The position numbers were made by a program, and so were the translations under genes. Below are positions 7,922 to 11,173 of a stretch of 11,173 nucleotides of DNA, piece by piece (the first letter of the stretch is position 1; each line of letters starts with the position of its first letter). The stretch is from Candidatus Omnitrophota bacterium (GTDB taxonomy: Bacteria; Verrucomicrobiota; Verrucomicrobiia; Limisphaerales; UBA1319), in assembly GCA_023473405.1 (NCBI GenBank), contig JAMCZD010000033.1, positions 1 to 11,173 on the forward strand, read 5' to 3'. The notes under the pieces were generated by a model. The model made no database searches. It had not been told where the DNA came from and saw only the letters and a program-made list of their open reading frames with translations.

Positions 7922-8902
7922 ATGCGCCTTCGCTGTCGCCGCCTTGCCGCTCGGCGCGCAAACGGCCAGCTATGGAAACTCGATGGCATACCCATTTTTG
8001 AAGCAAGTCTGCAAGGCAGCGTGACCAGCAGGGGCGAGTTGATGAGCATGGGCAGTTTGTTTGTGCCGAATCCCGCCGAAGCGGCAGACCGCGGCATCCC
8101 TGACTGGCAGGCCGTGGAGTCGAATCCGCCAGTGAGTCCTCGCCTGGCAGTCGCCGTGGCGGCAAGGGCAATCGGCGAGACGGTAGACGTAACACAAATC
8201 AGGCCTGTGGACGAGCCGTCTGCGGGACCGGAGAAAAAGCAGACGTTCGAGTCTCCCATGTTGAAATGGGGAGTTGTGGCAAGCTTGGAATGGCTTCCGA
8301 TGGACCGGCAAACCATGCATTTGTGTTGGGACGTGTATGTCGGCAGTTCCGCGGGATTGGCGTTTGAGGTTCTCGTTGATGCCGTTGGCGCGGAGGTGCA
8401 TATTCGGCAGTGCTGGGCGGTGGTCGATCCTCCGCAAGCGCCGGAGTCGCCAAGCCTCGTGATGGTCCCGGCAAGCCAGGCTGCGCTGGCTGGCAACAGC
8501 GTTACTTTCAAGGTGATTGCCGCCGGAACCTGCCCGCTCAGTTACCAGTGGATGTTCGATGGCGCGGAGCTTGCGGACCAGACGAACGCGGTTTTGACAC
8601 TCACTAATTTGCAGCCCGCCAGCGCCGGTTCCTACACCGTCAGGATCACCGACAGGCTGGGGGCGCAAGTAGTCACTCAACCGGCTGTGTTAAACATCAG
8701 TTGGGGAGGCGAGGAGTTAAAGTTCACTTCGGTTAAAAAGGACGCGAACGGCAAGCTCGTTTTCGAATGGACTGGCGGCGGCACACTACAATTCAAGACG
8801 GATTTATCCCAGGCAACGGGATGGATCGATGTGCCGGGCGCAATCAATCCTTACGCGCTCTTGCCAACTGAAAAGGTGATACTGGTGCGCATCAGGAGGT
8901 AA
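7922..8902 (+). CDS. M36 (fungalysin)-propeptide-like and Ig-like domain protein lacking a protease domain; possible gene remnant
   Basis: Encodes 326 residues from ATG 7922, 46 nt after the GH127-like stop. Residues about 14-170 resemble the propeptide of bacterial M36 metallopeptidases: GQLWKLDGIPIFEASLQG (15-32), RGELMSMGSLFVP (37-49), ASLEWLPM...MHLCWDVYV (120-140) and FEVLVDAVGAEVHIR (148-162). A peptidase domain with HExxH would normally follow, but none is present. Instead an Ig-like domain starts at about 177 (NSVTFKVIAAGTCPLSYQW, SAGSYTVRI), and a tail follows (LQFKTDLSQATGWIDVPGA) of a type frequent in verrucomicrobial secreted proteins. There is no signal peptide, no Shine-Dalgarno at ATG 7922 and an in-frame stop at 7904, so the 5' end looks truncated. 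The family assignment is from memory of the motif pattern. It may be a decayed protease gene or an expressed inhibitor-like protein. Confidence 0.6.
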   Translation: MRLRCRRLAARRANGQLWKLDGIPIFEASLQGSVTSRGELMSMGSLFVPNPAEAADRGIPDWQAVESNPPVSPRLAVAVAARAIGETVDVTQIRPVDEPSAGPEKKQTFESPMLKWGVVASLEWLPMDRQTMHLCWDVYVGSSAGLAFEVLVDAVGAEVHIRQCWAVVDPPQAPESPSLVMVPASQAALAGNSVTFKVIAAGTCPLSYQWMFDGAELADQTNAVLTLTNLQPASAGSYTVRITDRLGAQVVTQPAVLNISWGGEELKFTSVKKDANGKLVFEWTGGGTLQFKTDLSQATGWIDVPGAINPYALLPTEKVILVRIRR

Positions 8903-8909
8903 GTCGTGG
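8899..8909 (+). repeat. 11-nt direct repeat, copy 2, on the stop codon of the M36-propeptide-like ORF
   Basis: gtaagtcgtgg is identical to 7872-7882 and likewise contains the gene's TAA stop (8900-8902), in the same phase. Confidence 0.5.
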
Positions 8910-8991
8910 ATCGGCGAAACTCTCCAGGCCGTGGGATAGAGCACCCGTCGGTAACCCATTAAAACCCGCCATTGAATGGCATCGCTTTGCT

Positions 8992-10965
8992 TCACCTACC
9001 GCTTGTTACCTCGAGGCAGTCTACGGGAATGTGTCCAGACTTCGCAGCCAAACAGACAGTATGATAAGTATCGCAAGAATAGGTGGCAGCCCAAACAGGT
9101 TGGGAGCTGATTTCCCGAGCCGCATGCAGATCGAGTGTAGCGGCGATCCGACCGTCTACGCGCACTTCGACGCTTCCATAGCCGGGGCCGCGAGGCGACC
9201 ACAACGTGAAGGCATGACCAATGACATTCCACTTGGCCCGCGCCGTCATGCCTTTGGACACCACGCCTGACCCATAACGAAAACTCGGGTTCGAAGTCTC
9301 GCTCCAATCTTCCGGCGATTCCCCCGCGCCCAGGAGGGCTTCGGTCCAGAGGAAGTTCATTCGCGCGGGCTTCGGCGTGCCCTGAAGCCGGAAACGATCC
9401 ACGACAACATGACTGTTGGCCTCGACGCGCAATCCCAGCACGCCGCTTGGGTCGGGACTCTCGGTGGCCGGTAACGGCCCTGCCCACCGTTCCCGCCCGT
9501 CCAACCTGATGGCCAACCGGTTCTTACGCCGCTCCGCGTGCAGGATTCGGTCCTGCCCCTCGTCGAGCGGGCCCGAGGCAATGGTCCGCGACTGACCCGC
9601 AGGCTCCTGCCGGAGCAAGCTCCATTGAGTGGGATCGACCTTCAGGGCCAGATGCCGTGTATTCATCAGCGGGTGCAGGCTGGCGTCAGACGATGGCGTA
9701 TTCGGCCCCAAGGGTGCCGCGTAGTCCATCAGCAAACGGAGGGTGCCACGCAAGCGTATCTCCGCATCCAGCGTGAAGTCGTCGTAAGCCAGTCGCAGCA
9801 ATGTCAAGGACGGCCCCTGGTGCCCGCTTAAGACAAACCCTCGCTCGCGGAAAGGCTCGTTCCAGGGGCGTTGCGCCAGGTTGATGGTGCCGCGCCCCTC
9901 GGCGTCGCGACTGGGAAACATCGCCTGCAATGTGCCTTGGCCATCCACGAACCCGGAAAACGTTTGGCCCCATATGCCGAAGCGCTCATTTTCCCGGTCC
10001 TCGGAATGCCAAACGGAGCCGTACTGGAACAGCGTCCAGGCCGAGGGTTGCTCGGCTTGTTCCAACGGCGCGCGAAAGATGGCATTGAAGTTGCGGTTGA
10101 GGGCTACCGAGGTGGCCGGCGCATACACAAATCCATCCTGCGCAAAGGCCGGGTAAAATTCCAACAAAGGCGGGTGAAAGTAATCCCCCTCGACCTGACG
10201 CACCAAATGACGGTCCGAATAGGGCCCTTCCGGCCTGGGCGCCGTCATCGCAAAGAGCGCCCAACTGCGGGGAGGGTGGTCCATCATTCCAAGAATGAGC
10301 CAATCGTGCGCGCGACGCAGAAGCGTGGCGGCGTAGGTGCGCTGGTATCGGCCATTTAATTTGGTCAGCGTCGAATTGCGCGTGATGGGTTGCAAGGCGC
10401 GATGCCAGGGGCCTTCGGGCCGCTCTGCCCAGGCGTAGGCCAGACCGCCCTCGGCGTTGAAGTCGGGTTGGCCCCAGTCGTACACCATATGATAGCGCCC
10501 CTCCGCATAGACCACGCTCACGTCTGGGGTATGGCCGCCGTGATCAAACATCTGCGGGTCACCATGCAGAACAACGCCCAAGTTCGTCCAGCTCCGGCCC
10601 TGGTCCGTCGAGCGGAAAAGCAGGCAGCGACTGGGAGGGGTGAGGTAGCCCCTGCCGTAATCGCCCACAAATACATACCAATGGCTGCTGGGCGGATCGA
10701 AGAAGAAGAAACCGTTGACTGGCCACTCGAACGGAGGCGCCCCGCGATAAATGGGATTTCCTGGCAGCCGATGGAAGGCGTCGAATGAAGGATCGCCATA
10801 AACCGGATGCCGCAACCAATCTCCCGCGTGTCGCGACTCGGCAAAGTCAAGGGACGCCGCGCCGGCAGTGAAGGAAAGCAGAGCGGCAATCCCTATGGCG
10901 GCCAGAAAGGCCAAAAGCCGCTGCAAACAACAAGTCAAAGCGCGTTTCATAATGTGGCGGTCCAA
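8992..10965 (-). CDS. Exported multidomain glycosidase-like propeller protein with concanavalin-like and C-terminal sugar-binding-type modules
   Basis: Encodes 657 residues. Signal peptide about 1-37 (LLAFLAAIGIAALLSFTAGA). Residues about 60-370 look like a GH43/sialidase-type propeller, with WYVFVGDYGRGYLTPPSRCL (96-115), one Asp-box (RSTDQGRSW, 118-126), DVSVVYAEGRYHMVYDWG (148-165) and ERPEGPW (181-187). Residues about 380-528 resemble a concanavalin/LamG-like sheet (DFTLDAEIRLRG, VVVDRFRLQG). The C-terminal 80 or so residues (GYGSVEVRVDGRIAATLDLH ... IPVDCLEV) match the pattern of the two N-terminal modules of the GH127-like protein. The ORF begins at a TTG (10965) with AGGA 9 nt upstream; ATG 10950, five codons in, is the alternative and keeps the signal peptide. 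The gene converges on the M36-propeptide-like ORF. Catalytic residues and substrate were not identified. Confidence 0.75.
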   Translation of the reverse strand: MDRHIMKRALTCCLQRLLAFLAAIGIAALLSFTAGAASLDFAESRHAGDWLRHPVYGDPSFDAFHRLPGNPIYRGAPPFEWPVNGFFFFDPPSSHWYVFVGDYGRGYLTPPSRCLLFRSTDQGRSWTNLGVVLHGDPQMFDHGGHTPDVSVVYAEGRYHMVYDWGQPDFNAEGGLAYAWAERPEGPWHRALQPITRNSTLTKLNGRYQRTYAATLLRRAHDWLILGMMDHPPRSWALFAMTAPRPEGPYSDRHLVRQVEGDYFHPPLLEFYPAFAQDGFVYAPATSVALNRNFNAIFRAPLEQAEQPSAWTLFQYGSVWHSEDRENERFGIWGQTFSGFVDGQGTLQAMFPSRDAEGRGTINLAQRPWNEPFRERGFVLSGHQGPSLTLLRLAYDDFTLDAEIRLRGTLRLLMDYAAPLGPNTPSSDASLHPLMNTRHLALKVDPTQWSLLRQEPAGQSRTIASGPLDEGQDRILHAERRKNRLAIRLDGRERWAGPLPATESPDPSGVLGLRVEANSHVVVDRFRLQGTPKPARMNFLWTEALLGAGESPEDWSETSNPSFRYGSGVVSKGMTARAKWNVIGHAFTLWSPRGPGYGSVEVRVDGRIAATLDLHAAREISSQPVWAATYSCDTYHTVCLAAKSGHIPVDCLEVTSGR

Positions 10966-10974
10966 GTTGTTCTA

Positions 10975-10978
10975 TCCT
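10975..10978 (-). promoter_or_regulatory. Shine-Dalgarno-like AGGA favouring a TTG start
   Basis: On the minus strand CCCAGGATAGAACAACTTG places AGGA 9 nt before TTG 10965. For ATG 10950 the same element would be 24 nt away, with only a weak GGA nearer. The site therefore favours the TTG, although TTG is a rare start. Confidence 0.35.
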
Positions 10979-11173
10979 GGGTGACCGCTTTGCTGCTGTT
11001 CACTTTAAACGGCAGAGGTTTTCGTGGCCATCTAAAAGCAATACAACAAATATCTAATTAGGGTCCAATTGGGGACTTGGCCAAGCCATCTGCGTGGCAA
11101 TGCCCGCGCAGTGGCGGTTGAAGGAAATCTAGCCTGCGTAGCGGCTGGAATACTAATTGTCCTCGACGTGAGT
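10979..11173. other. Noncoding end of window upstream of the multidomain propeller gene
   Basis: No convincing reading frame was found in this stretch. It contains small perfect palindromes, ccaattgg (11065-11072) and cttggccaag (11076-11085). On the minus strand there is a weak promoter-like pair, TTGGAC (11063-11068) and TGTATT (11040-11045), 17 nt apart. It probably holds the upstream control region of the gene starting at 10965, but nothing here is decisive. Confidence 0.3.

Noticed and set aside
7738..8680. Long open frames on the minus strand opposite the M36-propeptide-like ORF
   Set aside because: Translations are rich in Ser, Arg, Pro and Cys with no recognisable domain; the plus-strand frame carries coherent propeptide and Ig-like motifs.
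11040..11068. TTGGAC-17-TGTATT on the minus strand as the promoter of the gene starting at 10965
   Set aside because: The -35-like element matches only 3 of 6 consensus positions; not enough to annotate as a promoter.

Overview
The window looks like a chromosomal segment of a free-living Gram-negative heterotroph, most likely from the Verrucomicrobiota (or a near neighbour in the PVC group). This is inferred from three traits: secreted carbohydrate-active enzymes with extra beta-sandwich modules, an Ig-like domain followed by a short C-terminal tail of a type common in verrucomicrobial exported proteins, and a 19-bp inverted repeat of the 'accacggattacgcggatt' kind. No rRNA, tRNA, transposase, integrase or CRISPR array was recognised.

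Layout, left to right. Positions 3-113 hold the last 36 codons of a gene that begins outside the window. A noncoding stretch with a perfect 19+19 nt inverted repeat follows. Positions 290-1354 (+) encode an exported GH43/GH32-like beta-propeller protein. Convergent to it, 1489-2787 (-) encodes a Tat-exported Asp-box (BNR, sialidase-like) propeller protein. Upstream on the same strand lie hflC (2850-3794) and hflK (3791-4786, or 4849), overlapping by ATGA. These encode the membrane SPFH pair that modulates FtsH. About 285-350 bp of divergent intergenic sequence separates hflK from a large exported GH127-like (DUF1680) protein at 5134-7875 (+). That protein has two related N-terminal beta-sandwich modules and keeps the zinc/cysteine signature of beta-L-arabinofuranosidases. 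Immediately downstream, 7922-8902 (+) encodes what looks like the propeptide of an M36 (fungalysin-type) metallopeptidase joined directly to an Ig-like domain, with no protease domain. Convergent to it, 8992-10965 (-) encodes an exported propeller protein with a middle concanavalin-like region and a C-terminal module resembling those in the GH127-like protein.

Taken together, four exported proteins look aimed at glycans, probably arabinose-containing or other plant/algal polysaccharides. They surround a housekeeping membrane-quality-control operon. No SusC/SusD pair, sugar transporter or sugar-specific regulator is visible, so this is not a Bacteroidetes-style polysaccharide utilisation locus within these bounds. 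The points most worth a second look are the protease-less M36 propeptide/Ig ORF, the 11-nt direct repeat sitting on the stop codons at both of its ends, the module shared between two unrelated enzyme scaffolds, and the divergent cysteine-rich GH127-like catalytic domain.
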